A stretch of 59,597 nt of DNA from DASUXA01 sp036378155. Its GTDB lineage: Bacteria > Actinomycetota > Actinomycetes > Mycobacteriales > Micromonosporaceae. The stretch is taken from the NCBI GenBank assembly GCA_036378155.1, contig DASUXA010000026.1, forward strand, positions 1 through 59,597. Reading direction: 5' to 3'. Below the pieces are notes generated by a model. The model was not told the DNA's origin, made no database searches, and saw only the letters and a list, made by a program, of their open reading frames with translations. Position numbers and translations under genes: made by a program. Below, one piece after another: positions 40,163-47,611 of this stretch. Positions within the stretch are counted from its first letter, which is position 1; every line of letters begins with the position of its first letter.

Positions 40163-41170
40163 TCAGTCGCGTAGCGCCCTGGTCGCCACGGCGGCACCGG
40201 CAGCGACCGCCGCGGCTCCCGCGCCCACCAGCACGTGGTGCCGGGACGCCCACGCCTGCACGCTGTACGACTTCGCCTTCTGGTCGAAGTCGCCGTGCGC
40301 GCCGTAGTCGTGCCCGCGCAGACCGTCGGCCGGCTGCCACAGGTTCGCCGGTCGTTCAGCACTGGTCGGCTGGCTGGTCTGCTGCGACTTGTACCCGGTG
40401 CGAGCCAGGTACCGGTCCAGGATGCCCGGGATGAACTTGTTGGCGATCAGCGTCGCCGCCGTCGACCCGCCCACCCAGTACTCCCGGCGCTTGGGGTGCT
40501 GCGCGGCGTACACGATGGACCGGGCGACCACCTCGGGCTGGTAGATCGGCGGTACCGGCTGAGGATGGCGACGCAGCCGGGACAGCACCCAGTCGAACTG
40601 CGGGGTGTTGACCGCCGGCAACTGCACCATCGTCACGTGCACGTTGCTCTTGTCGTGCAGCAGTTCGCAGCGCAGCGACTCGGTGAAGCCCTGGATGGCG
40701 TGCTTGGAACCGCAGTACGCCGCCTGCAGCGGAATCCCCCGGTACGCCAGCGCGGAGCCGACCTGCACGATCGCTCCCTGGTCGCGGGGCAGCATACGGC
40801 TGAGCGCGACCTTGGTACCCCACACGTACCCGAGGTAGGTCACCTCGGTGGTGCGCTTGAACTCGTCCGGCTGCACCTGCGTGAACGGCGCGAAGACCGA
40901 GCTGAACGCGTCGTTGACCCAGATCTCGATCGGACCCAGCTCCCGCTCGATCCGCTCGGCGGCGGCCTCGACCTGCTCGTACACCGCCATGTCGGTCGGA
41001 ATCGGCAGCGCGACGCCGCCCTCCTTCTCGACGTCCTCCACCGCGCCGGTCAGGCCCTCCTCACCGCGGGCCAGCAGGGCCACCTTCGCGCCGAGCCGCG
41101 CGAACTGTCGCGCGGTCGCCCGGCCGACGCCGGCACTGGCCCCGGTCACCACGACTACCTTGTCTTTCAC
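40163..41170 (-). CDS. SDR-family oxidoreductase with C-terminal extension
   Basis: This 335-aa short-chain dehydrogenase has the cofactor motif VVVTGASAGVGRA at the N-terminus. The usual NNAG is replaced by VNDAFSSVFAPF, typical of one actinobacterial subgroup, and the catalytic pattern is VGSALAYRGIPLQAAYCGSKHAI (Tyr and Lys present). Beyond residue 250 there is a long extension with a terminal Ala-rich hydrophobic helix (HVLVGAGAAAVAAGAAVATRAL), so it may be membrane-attached. The GTG start overlaps the stop of the enolase-family gene by four bases and has AAGGAGG upstream. The substrate is unknown. Confidence 0.85.
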   Translation of the reverse strand: MKDKVVVVTGASAGVGRATARQFARLGAKVALLARGEEGLTGAVEDVEKEGGVALPIPTDMAVYEQVEAAAERIERELGPIEIWVNDAFSSVFAPFTQVQPDEFKRTTEVTYLGYVWGTKVALSRMLPRDQGAIVQVGSALAYRGIPLQAAYCGSKHAIQGFTESLRCELLHDKSNVHVTMVQLPAVNTPQFDWVLSRLRRHPQPVPPIYQPEVVARSIVYAAQHPKRREYWVGGSTAATLIANKFIPGILDRYLARTGYKSQQTSQPTSAERPANLWQPADGLRGHDYGAHGDFDQKAKSYSVQAWASRHHVLVGAGAAAVAAGAAVATRALRD

Positions 41171-42282
41171 GTCTCATCCTCCTTGGTGTTCACGCGGTAC
41201 CGCTCAGCGTCGGCGGTCAATGCAATGCCGTGCCCGGGGCGGTCGGTCGCCGGGCGCATCACGCCCCCGTGCGCGGACAGCGCGCCGTCGAAGACCAGGT
41301 CGCCGATCCGCACGTGGTCGGCGAACCATTCGACGTGGCGCAGGTTGGGTACCGCCGCGGCGACCGGGGCGTGCAGCCGCGGCGCGCAGTGCGCCGAAAC
41401 CTCCAGCCCGTACGCCTCGGCGATGGTCGCCGCCGCGAGGAACCCGGTGTACCCGCCGCAGCGCGTCGCGTCCGCCTGCAGGCAGTCGACCGCGCCGGCC
41501 TCGCACATCCGCCGGAAGTACAGCGCCTCGGTGCCGTACTCCCCCGCCGCCACGTCGCACCGCACCCGGTCGCGGACCAGCGCGAGCCCCGCCAGGTCGT
41601 CGGAGGACACCGGCTCCTCGAACCAGCGCACGTCGAGGTCGCGTACCGCGTCGGCGACCCGGATCGCCTGCTTGGCGGTGTACCCGCCGTTCGCGTCCAC
41701 GTACAGTTCGGCGTCCCCGCCGATCGCCTCGCGCACCAGCGCCATGCGGTGGAGGTCGCGGTCCACCCGGGTACCGGACCGCTCCCCGATCTTGATCTTC
41801 ACGCGGGGAATGCCGTCCCCGCGCGCCCATCCACCGACCTGGTCGCGCAGTTCGTCGTCGGTGAGGCTGGTGAACCCGCCGCTGCCGTACACCGGCACCT
41901 CGTCACGCGCCCGACCGAACAGGCTGACCAGCGGTACCCCGAGCAGCCGCGCCTTCAGATCCCACAGCGCGACGTCGACCGCCGAGATCGCCGTCATCAC
42001 CACGCCCGGCACGATCGCGTTGCGGGCGACGCGGCGCATGGCGGCGAAACAGCCGGGCACGTCCATCGCGTCCAGACCGGTCAGGTGCGGGGCGAACAGG
42101 TCGCGGATCACGTCGGCGGCGGCCGGCGCGGCGAACGTCCAACCGAAACCCGTCCGGTCCCCGGCGTGCGCGTGCACCGCGACCATCGTGGTGTGGTCCC
42201 AGGTCAGGGTGCCGTCGGACTCCGGTGCCGGCGTGGGCACCCGGTAGACAGCCACATCGAACGCATCGAGTCGGGACGGCAT
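41167..42282 (-). CDS. Enolase-superfamily (mandelate racemase/muconate lactonizing type) enzyme
   Basis: This 371-aa protein has the three metal ligands of the superfamily, in ELYVDANGGYTA, RWFEEPVS and VAAGEYGTEA, the base pair VKIKIG before them, and a late His in VSAHCAPRLHAP. This fits sugar-acid dehydratases or racemases. The substrate cannot be named. The ATG at 42282 is the first Met; an upstream GTG (42339) would add 19 residues without a better ribosome site. It is translationally coupled to the SDR downstream, so the two may act in one sugar-acid or hydroxy-acid route. Confidence 0.86.
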   Translation of the reverse strand: MPSRLDAFDVAVYRVPTPAPESDGTLTWDHTTMVAVHAHAGDRTGFGWTFAAPAAADVIRDLFAPHLTGLDAMDVPGCFAAMRRVARNAIVPGVVMTAISAVDVALWDLKARLLGVPLVSLFGRARDEVPVYGSGGFTSLTDDELRDQVGGWARGDGIPRVKIKIGERSGTRVDRDLHRMALVREAIGGDAELYVDANGGYTAKQAIRVADAVRDLDVRWFEEPVSSDDLAGLALVRDRVRCDVAAGEYGTEALYFRRMCEAGAVDCLQADATRCGGYTGFLAAATIAEAYGLEVSAHCAPRLHAPVAAAVPNLRHVEWFADHVRIGDLVFDGALSAHGGVMRPATDRPGHGIALTADAERYRVNTKEDET

Positions 42283-42427
42283 ATCAAGGCGGTACCCACC
42301 CGGGATGACGGAAAACTGTGCGAAATCAGACCGGCGCACCGTCGACGCGGGTCGCCGTGTGAACCGGGTGCCGTCGGGTACCGGTGACGCGGCGCTGTGT
42401 CACGCGGACCTATCACGAGGGGGAACC

Positions 42428-42895
42428 ATGCGACTGGACGACGACGACATGCGGACCACCGGTGCCGGCAGCGTCGGTGAGGGGCCGGCGGACGGCGGCG
42501 CCGCGGGGCGGCCCGGTGAACGGGACGGCGGCGCGGACGGTACCGCGGCGGGCGGCGCGGCGCAGCGACCCGACACCGGGTTCGGGCAGGAAGGCCCGGC
42601 GGACGGCGGGGCGAGCGGGCTGCCCGGCGAGCACGACGGCGGCGCGGACGGAGGCGCGGGCGGCATGACCCAGGGCGCCGGACCGGCGGGCGGTACCGCC
42701 GACATGACCGGCACCACCGGCGAGACGTGGGGCACGCAGGAGACCGGCGGCACCACCGGTACCGGCGGGACCACCCGGGTCGGACCGACCACCACCGGTA
42801 CCAGGGGGCTGGACGAGGAGGGCCCCGCCGACGGCGGAGCGACCGGCGCGCCGGGCGTCGACGACGGCGGCGCGGACCGCGGCGCCGACCGCTGA
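42428..42895 (+). CDS. Disordered acidic Gly/Asp/Ala-rich repeat protein, function unknown
   Basis: This 155-aa protein is almost free of hydrophobic and aromatic residues. Three imperfect repeats of about 20 residues are visible: EGPADGGAAGRPGERDGGAD, EGPADGGASGLPGEHDGGAD and, after a Thr/Gly-rich stretch, EGPADGGATGAPGVDDGGAD. There is no signal peptide, Cys or membrane segment. The ATG at 42428 has GAGGGGGAA just before it. A 14-bp hairpin starts 19 bases after the stop. I do not recognise a defined family, though similar small GPADGGA-rich proteins exist in actinobacteria (from memory). It is followed at 3 bases by a JmjC-type oxygenase, which makes it a conceivable substrate. Confidence 0.75.
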   Translation: MRLDDDDMRTTGAGSVGEGPADGGAAGRPGERDGGADGTAAGGAAQRPDTGFGQEGPADGGASGLPGEHDGGADGGAGGMTQGAGPAGGTADMTGTTGETWGTQETGGTTGTGGTTRVGPTTTGTRGLDEEGPADGGATGAPGVDDGGADRGADR

Positions 42896-42898
42896 GCC

Positions 42899-44248
42899 GT
42901 GACCGACCTCGACCGGTCGGGCGACCCGACGGGTCGCCCGACCGCCACACCGCCGACCGCCGCACCGCCAACCAACACACCACCGAGCGCCGCACCACCG
43001 AGCGGCGCGCCGTCGACCGCCGCACCGACGGGCGTGCAGGGTTCGGCGCTGCGTCGCTGCGTCGCGGTCGACGAGTCGCGGTTCCTCACCTCGTACTGGG
43101 GCTCACGACCGCTGCTCAGCCCGGCAGAGCGGCTGCCCACCGGCTTCACCGACCTGCTCGACCTCCCCGGCGTCGACGACCTGCTCAGCCGGCGTGGGCT
43201 GAGGACGCCGTTCCTGCGGGTGGCGCGCGACGGTCGGGTGGTGCCTGCCGACCGGTACACCGGATCGGGCGGCGCCGGAGCGGAGATCGCCGACCAGGTC
43301 CTCGACGAACGCGTGCTGGCCCTGTACGAAGACGGCGCGACCCTGGTGCTGCAAGGTCTGCACCGGCTGTGGCCGCCGGTGGTCGACTTCGCCGGCGCGC
43401 TCGCCGGGCAGTTGCGTCACCCCGTGCAGGTCAACGCGTACCTGACCCCGCCCGGCAACCGCGGCTTCGCTGCCCACTACGACACCCACGACGTGTTCGT
43501 GCTGCAGGTCGCCGGTGCCAAGCGCTGGCGGGTACACCCACCGGTCGTCCCCGACCCGCTGGAACGCCAGCCCTGGGGCGGGGTCGCCGACGAGGTCGCC
43601 GCGAGCGCCGACACGCCGCCGGCGCTGGATGTCGTGCTGCGTCCCGGCGACGCGCTGTACCTGCCGCGCGGCTGGCTGCACTCCGCGCAGGCGCTCGGCG
43701 AGCAGTCGCTGCACCTGACCGTCGGCGTCCGCACGATCACCCGGTACGCCCTGGTCGAGGCGCTGCTCGACCTCGCCGCCGAGGAGCCGCGGCTGCGCCG
43801 GTCGGTACCGCCCGGCGTCGAGGTCGCCGACCCTGACCAGGTCGCCGACGAACTCGCTGCCACCGTCGAGGCGCTGCGGGACTGGCTGACCAAGGCGGAC
43901 CCGGTCGCGGTGGCCGAACGGCTGCGCCGCCGGTACTGGGCTGCCAGCCGACCCGCGCCGATCCGACCGGTCGCCCAGGCCGCCGCGGTACGCGCCGTGG
44001 ACGGCGACACCCGGTTGGCGGTGCGTCCTGGGCTGCGCTGGCGACTCGTCGACACCGCCCCGGACCGCGTCGCGGTCCAGGTCTTCGATCGAAGCCTGGA
44101 CGTACCGTCGTTCTGCGCCCCGGCGCTGCGCGCCCTGCTCGCCGGCGAGGTCAGCCGGGTCGCCGACCTGCCCGGGCTGGACCGCGACGACCAGGTCACG
44201 CTGGCCCGCCGGCTGCTGCGCGAAGCGTTCGTGGTACCCGCGCGGTAG
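42899..44248 (+). CDS. JmjC/cupin-type Fe(II)- and oxoglutarate-dependent oxygenase
   Basis: This 449-aa protein has a JmjC core like the bacterial ribosomal oxygenase ROXA. Iron ligands are visible in GFAAHYDTHDVFVLQVAG (HXD, about 197-199) and PRGWLHSAQ (His about 262). The C-terminal part resembles the ROXA dimerisation/winged-helix region. Residues 1-45 are Pro/Thr/Ala low complexity and overlap a DNA hairpin, so the true start may be the in-frame GTG at 43034. Such enzymes hydroxylate proteins, for example at Arg or His. It lies between a repeat protein and a DUF574 methyltransferase on the same strand. Confidence 0.82.
   Translation: MTDLDRSGDPTGRPTATPPTAAPPTNTPPSAAPPSGAPSTAAPTGVQGSALRRCVAVDESRFLTSYWGSRPLLSPAERLPTGFTDLLDLPGVDDLLSRRGLRTPFLRVARDGRVVPADRYTGSGGAGAEIADQVLDERVLALYEDGATLVLQGLHRLWPPVVDFAGALAGQLRHPVQVNAYLTPPGNRGFAAHYDTHDVFVLQVAGAKRWRVHPPVVPDPLERQPWGGVADEVAASADTPPALDVVLRPGDALYLPRGWLHSAQALGEQSLHLTVGVRTITRYALVEALLDLAAEEPRLRRSVPPGVEVADPDQVADELAATVEALRDWLTKADPVAVAERLRRRYWAASRPAPIRPVAQAAAVRAVDGDTRLAVRPGLRWRLVDTAPDRVAVQVFDRSLDVPSFCAPALRALLAGEVSRVADLPGLDRDDQVTLARRLLREAFVVPAR
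42914..42944. terminator. Perfect hairpin inside the 5' end of the oxygenase frame
   Basis: A perfect 14-bp stem (42914-42927 with 42931-42944) has a GAC loop. It lies 19 bases after the stop of the repeat protein and 15 bases into the annotated oxygenase frame. It could terminate the repeat-protein transcript. Confidence 0.55.
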
Positions 44249-44278
44249 GGTTCGCCCCGTCGGCGACGGGAGGACGAC

Positions 44279-45076
44279 GTGGAACGACCGGCGTGGGCGG
44301 AGGGCGTGGACATCGACCGCCCGAGCGCGTCCCGGGTGTACGACTACCTGCTGGGCGGCTCGCACAACTTCGCGGTGGACCGCGCCGTCGCCGAGCAGGC
44401 GCTCAGCCACATGCCGCAGGTGGCGACGATCGCCCGGGAGAACCGCGCGTTCCTGCGCCGCGCGGTGCGTTTCCTGGTTGCCCAGGGGATGCGCCAGTTC
44501 CTCGACATCGGCTCCGGGATCACCACGGTCGGCACCGTGCACGAGGTCGCCCAGGCGGACGCGCCGGACACGCGGGTGTGCTACGTCGACGTCGACCCGA
44601 TCGCGGTGGCGCACAGCCAGGCGATCCTGGCGGACAACCCGCAGGCTCTGATCATCGACGGCGACCTGCGGGAGCCCGGCGAGATCCTGGCGAATCCCGA
44701 GTTGCGCGGGCTGCTCGACCTGTCCCGACCGGTCGGCGTCCTGCTGGTCGCGGTGCTGCACTTCATCGCCGACGCGGACCGCCCCGCGGACCTGGTACGT
44801 CAGGTGACGGCGCCGCTGGCGTCGGGCAGCTACGTGGTGGTCACCCACGCGAGTTGGCCCACCGGCGACATCCCGGACGACGTCGCCGCCGCCCAGTCCA
44901 GCTACCGGCGCACCGGGACCCCGCTGGTCCTGCGCTCGCGCGACGAGATCCTCGGGATGCTGGGCGACCTGGAGGTCGTCGAACCGGGCATCGTCCCGCT
45001 CGCGGCGTGGCGGCCGGAAGGCGGGGAGTCCACGGAGACCCTGCCGGGGCTCGCCGTGGTGGCGCGTAAGCGGTGA
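44279..45076 (+). CDS. SAM-dependent methyltransferase, DUF574 family
   Basis: This 265-aa protein of the S-adenosyl methyltransferase family (DUF574, abundant in actinobacteria) begins with the hallmark VDIDRPSASRVYDYLLGGSHN. It has the SAM-binding stretch FLDIGSGITTVGTVHEVAQ, then VCYVDVDPIAVAHSQAIL. Substrates of this family are largely unknown. The GTG at 44279 follows GGGAGGA. It is 30 bases downstream of the JmjC-type gene in the same direction and may modify the same target. Confidence 0.87.
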   Translation: MERPAWAEGVDIDRPSASRVYDYLLGGSHNFAVDRAVAEQALSHMPQVATIARENRAFLRRAVRFLVAQGMRQFLDIGSGITTVGTVHEVAQADAPDTRVCYVDVDPIAVAHSQAILADNPQALIIDGDLREPGEILANPELRGLLDLSRPVGVLLVAVLHFIADADRPADLVRQVTAPLASGSYVVVTHASWPTGDIPDDVAAAQSSYRRTGTPLVLRSRDEILGMLGDLEVVEPGIVPLAAWRPEGGESTETLPGLAVVARKR

Positions 45077-45113
45077 TCCGTACCTGGTACGACCGTGAGG
45101 TGGTGATCGCGGC

Positions 45114-46046
45114 ATGAAGGCAATCGCTCTGACCGAGTTCGGCGACGCCGACGTGTTGTCGTTGCGGGACCTGCCGGACCCGCCGGTGGGACCGGATCAG
45201 GTGCTGATCAGGGTCAGGGCGGCCGGCCTCAACCCGGTCGACTACAAGATTCGCGAGGGGTATTTGCGCGGCGCGTTCCCCCACCACACCCCGCTGATCC
45301 CCGGCTGGGACGTGGCGGGGGTGGTCGCCGCGGTGGGTCCCGCGGTCACCGCGTACGCGCCCGGCGACGAGGTGATGGCGTACGCCCGCAAGGACACCGT
45401 TGAACACGGCACGTACGCCGAGATGGTCACCGTGTCCGACCGGGTGCTGGCGCGCAAGCCCGCGGCGCTGAGCTTCGCCGAGGCGGGCGGGCTGCCCCTG
45501 GCGGGGCTGACCGCGCTGCAGGCGGAGCGTGCCGTGGACCTCGGCGACGGCGATGTCGTGCTCGTGCACGCCGCCGCGGGCGGGGTCGGGCACCTCGCGG
45601 TACAGATCGCCCGGGCGCGGGGCGCCGCCCGGGTCATCGGTACCGCCTCCCCGGCGAACCACGACTTCGTCCGCTCGTTGGGCGCCGAACCGGTCGAGTA
45701 CGGCGACGGTCTGCCCGAACGCGTCGCCGCCCTGGTCGGCGGGGACGGCAAGGTCGACGTGGTCCTCGACTTCGTAGGCGGGCAGGCGCTCGCCCAGTCG
45801 CCGGGGATGGTCCGCGACGCCTCGCGGGTGGTGTCGATCGTCGACGCGCGCACCGTGCTGGACCAGGGCGGCAGGTACGTGTTCGTGCGCCCCGACGGAG
45901 CGCAGTTGCAGTGGCTCGCGGACCTGGCGGACGCCGGTCACCTGCGGGTCGAGGTGGCACGGGAGTTCCCGCTCGCCGACGCCGCGCAGGCGCAGCGGCT
46001 GCTGGAGGGCGGGCACGTACGCGGCAAGCTCGTGCTCATCCCGTGA
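45114..46046 (+). CDS. NADP-dependent quinone-oxidoreductase-like MDR protein
   Basis: This 310-aa medium-chain dehydrogenase/reductase without zinc has the N-terminal GroES-like part (VLIRVRAAGLNPVDYKIREG), the nucleotide motif LVHAAAGGVGHLAVQIARARGA (about 144-165), and the end RGKLVLI. It probably reduces quinones or enones using NADPH. The ATG at 45114 has GAGGTGG somewhat far upstream. It is 37 bases after the DUF574 gene and convergent with the DUF6158 gene. Confidence 0.87.
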   Translation: MKAIALTEFGDADVLSLRDLPDPPVGPDQVLIRVRAAGLNPVDYKIREGYLRGAFPHHTPLIPGWDVAGVVAAVGPAVTAYAPGDEVMAYARKDTVEHGTYAEMVTVSDRVLARKPAALSFAEAGGLPLAGLTALQAERAVDLGDGDVVLVHAAAGGVGHLAVQIARARGAARVIGTASPANHDFVRSLGAEPVEYGDGLPERVAALVGGDGKVDVVLDFVGGQALAQSPGMVRDASRVVSIVDARTVLDQGGRYVFVRPDGAQLQWLADLADAGHLRVEVAREFPLADAAQAQRLLEGGHVRGKLVLIP

Positions 46047-46056
46047 CGCCCGACTG

Positions 46057-46116
46057 CCGGTCGGGCGGACGGGACCGGTCGGGCGGACGGGACCGTCGTC
46101 CCGCCCGCCCGACCGG
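46057..46116. terminator. Terminator hairpin with a duplicated arm
   Basis: An exact 18-base tandem duplication (46057-46074 and 46075-46092) precedes a complementary stretch at 46098-46116. The second copy pairs with it over 19 bp with one mismatch and the loop CGTC. The first copy could pair as an alternative arm. It lies between convergent genes. Confidence 0.75.
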
Positions 46117-46124
46117 CGCGTCGG

Positions 46125-46352
46125 TCACACGCTTTGCGGGTCGCGCAGCCGCGACGGGCTGACCTCCCGCCCGGGGAACCGGCGCAGGTACTCCGCCTCC
46201 AGTTCGGCGGTCCGCCGGTCGTGGTTGGCCAGCGCCACGTCGGAGCCGAACCGCAGCGTGTCGTTGCGCGTCTGGTGCACGCTCTCCAGTTCCCGAAACA
46301 GGTCGTCGTCGGACAACCGGGCCGGGTCGATACCGTCGGCGGTGGGTCGCAT
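46125..46352 (-). CDS. DUF6158-like small protein
   Basis: This 75-aa charged helical protein has the pattern GIDPARLSDDDLFRELESVHQ, then TRNDTL, ALANHDRRTAELEAEYLRRFPGRE, matching a small actinobacterial family (DUF6158, from memory). It has no catalytic motif. The ATG at 46352 has AAGGAG 7-8 bases upstream, and a longer frame upstream has no better start. It lies downstream of the DUF3072 gene, but a strong hairpin separates the two. Confidence 0.75.
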   Translation of the reverse strand: MRPTADGIDPARLSDDDLFRELESVHQTRNDTLRFGSDVALANHDRRTAELEAEYLRRFPGREVSPSRLRDPQSV

Positions 46353-46412
46353 CCACGCGCTCCTTCCGTCTTCCGCTTGCTGTCTCAGCCGTCGCCGATG
46401 CTTGTTCCGGCT

Positions 46413-46448
46413 CCGGACACCGCCGCCGCAGCCGGCGGCGGTGTCCGG
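46413..46448. terminator. Perfect hairpin after the DUF3072 gene
   Basis: A 16-bp perfect stem (46413-46428 with 46433-46448) with a CAGC loop lies 38 bases beyond the minus-strand stop at 46487. It likely terminates the DUF3072 transcript and makes the DUF6158 gene independent. Confidence 0.75.
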
Positions 46449-46486
46449 GACCGCGCGACGAGTGCCGGGGTGTCCCGGCGTCAGGG

Positions 46487-46705
46487 TCACCGGCCCCGAC
46501 CGGTACGCTCCTGAAGCTCTTCGATCTTTTTCGCGGCGTCCCGCTTGGTCAGCCCGGACGGCGCCTCCTCGCCCGCCTGCCGGGCGAGGGTGTGCAGGTA
46601 GGACTCCTGGGCAGCGGTCATCGGCTCGTCGCCGGTGACCCACTCGTCCGGCTGCTTGATCGCCTCCTGCCGGTCGTCGTCCGATCGGCGATCCCGGTCT
46701 GCCAT
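46487..46705 (-). CDS. DUF3072 small protein
   Basis: This 72-aa acidic/basic helical protein has the DUF3072 core DEPMTAAQESYLHTLARQAGE, then SGLTKRDAAKKIEELQERTG. The function is unknown; the second half resembles a SAP-like or helical DNA- or protein-binding segment. The ATG at 46705 has GAGGAG 6 bases upstream and is preferred over the earlier ATG that would add 18 residues. It is divergent from the DUF72 gene. Confidence 0.82.
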   Translation of the reverse strand: MADRDRRSDDDRQEAIKQPDEWVTGDEPMTAAQESYLHTLARQAGEEAPSGLTKRDAAKKIEELQERTGRGR

Positions 46706-46781
46706 GCTCCACTCCTCGTTCGCGTCCTGCCGGGTGGTACCCCGTGCGGCGGCGCTCACCCGTACCGGACGCCACGGCGGT

Positions 46782-46787
46782 TACGGT
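46782..46787 (+). promoter_or_regulatory. Candidate -10 box of the DUF72 gene
   Basis: TACGGT lies 5 bases before the GTG at 46793. The same GTTACGGTGA string precedes the GTG of the gene at 47612, so the pattern is unlikely to be chance. The arrangement is leaderless. Confidence 0.5.
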
Positions 46788-46792
46788 GAGGC

Positions 46793-47587
46793 GTGGCACT
46801 GCTGGTGGGCACGTCCGGTTGGCAGTACCGGGACTGGCGCGGGCGGCTCTACCCGGTCGACGTACCGCAGCGTGCCTGGCTGGAGTGGTACGCCCAGCGG
46901 TTCGCGACCGTGGAGAACAACAACGCCTTCTACCGGCTGCCGGAGCGGGACACCTTCGTCGCGTGGCGGCAGCGCACCCCCGACGACTTCGTGATGGCGG
47001 TGAAGGTGAGCCGCTACCTCACGCACATCAAGCGGCTGAAGGACGCCGCCGAGCCGGTCGCCCGGTTCCTCGACCGTACCGCCGGGCTCGGCGGCAAGCT
47101 CGGTCCGGTGCTGCTGCAGTTGCCGCCGAACCTGCGTGCCGACCCGGACCAACTCGACGCGGTGCTGCGGGACTTCCCGTCCGGGGTACGCGTCGCGGTC
47201 GAGCCGCGCCACCCGACGTGGTGGACCGATGAGATCCGCGCCGTGCTGGAGCGGCGCGGGGCGGCGCTGTGCTGGGCGGACCGGCTCAGCCGCCCGGTCA
47301 CCCCGCTGTGGCGTACCGCCGACTTCGGGTACCTGCGGCTGCACGAGGGTCGAGCCACGCCGATGCCGAGGTACGGGCGCACCGCGCTGCGTTCGTGGCT
47401 GGACCGGATCACCGCGGCGTACGGGGCGGACAGTCCGGTGTACGTGTACTTCAACAACGACCCGGACGGCGCCGCCGTGGACGACGCGGTCGCGTTCGCC
47501 GCCGCGGCTCGCCGGCGCGGTCTCGTGGTGACCCGTACCCCCGACGTTTCACCGGCGATGTCGCCTGCTGTCCCGGATGCCCGTTGA
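46793..47587 (+). CDS. DUF72 family protein
   Basis: This 264-aa TIM-barrel-like protein begins LLVGTSGWQYRDWRGRLYP and contains VENNNAFYRLPERDTF, VKVSRYLTHIKRLKD, LLQLPPNL and VYVYFNNDPDGAAVDDA, all typical of DUF72. The family is widespread and of unknown biochemical role. The GTG at 46793 has a TACGGT box just before it and no real ribosome site. The S51-like gene follows 24 bases downstream with its own box. Confidence 0.9.
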   Translation: MALLVGTSGWQYRDWRGRLYPVDVPQRAWLEWYAQRFATVENNNAFYRLPERDTFVAWRQRTPDDFVMAVKVSRYLTHIKRLKDAAEPVARFLDRTAGLGGKLGPVLLQLPPNLRADPDQLDAVLRDFPSGVRVAVEPRHPTWWTDEIRAVLERRGAALCWADRLSRPVTPLWRTADFGYLRLHEGRATPMPRYGRTALRSWLDRITAAYGADSPVYVYFNNDPDGAAVDDAVAFAAAARRRGLVVTRTPDVSPAMSPAVPDAR

Positions 47588-47599
47588 GTCTGGTCCGGT

Positions 47600-47605
47600 T
47601 ACGGT
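47600..47605 (+). promoter_or_regulatory. Candidate -10 box of the S51-like gene
   Basis: TACGGT lies 6 bases before the GTG at 47612. Together with the preceding gene this forms a repeated leaderless promoter pattern (GTTACGGTGA in both). Confidence 0.5.
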
Positions 47606-47611
47606 GAACGC

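Noticed and set aside
42204..43260. Minus-strand open frames opposite the repeat protein
   Set aside because: They are low-complexity Arg/Pro shadows; the plus-strand frame has a strong ribosome site and structured repeats.
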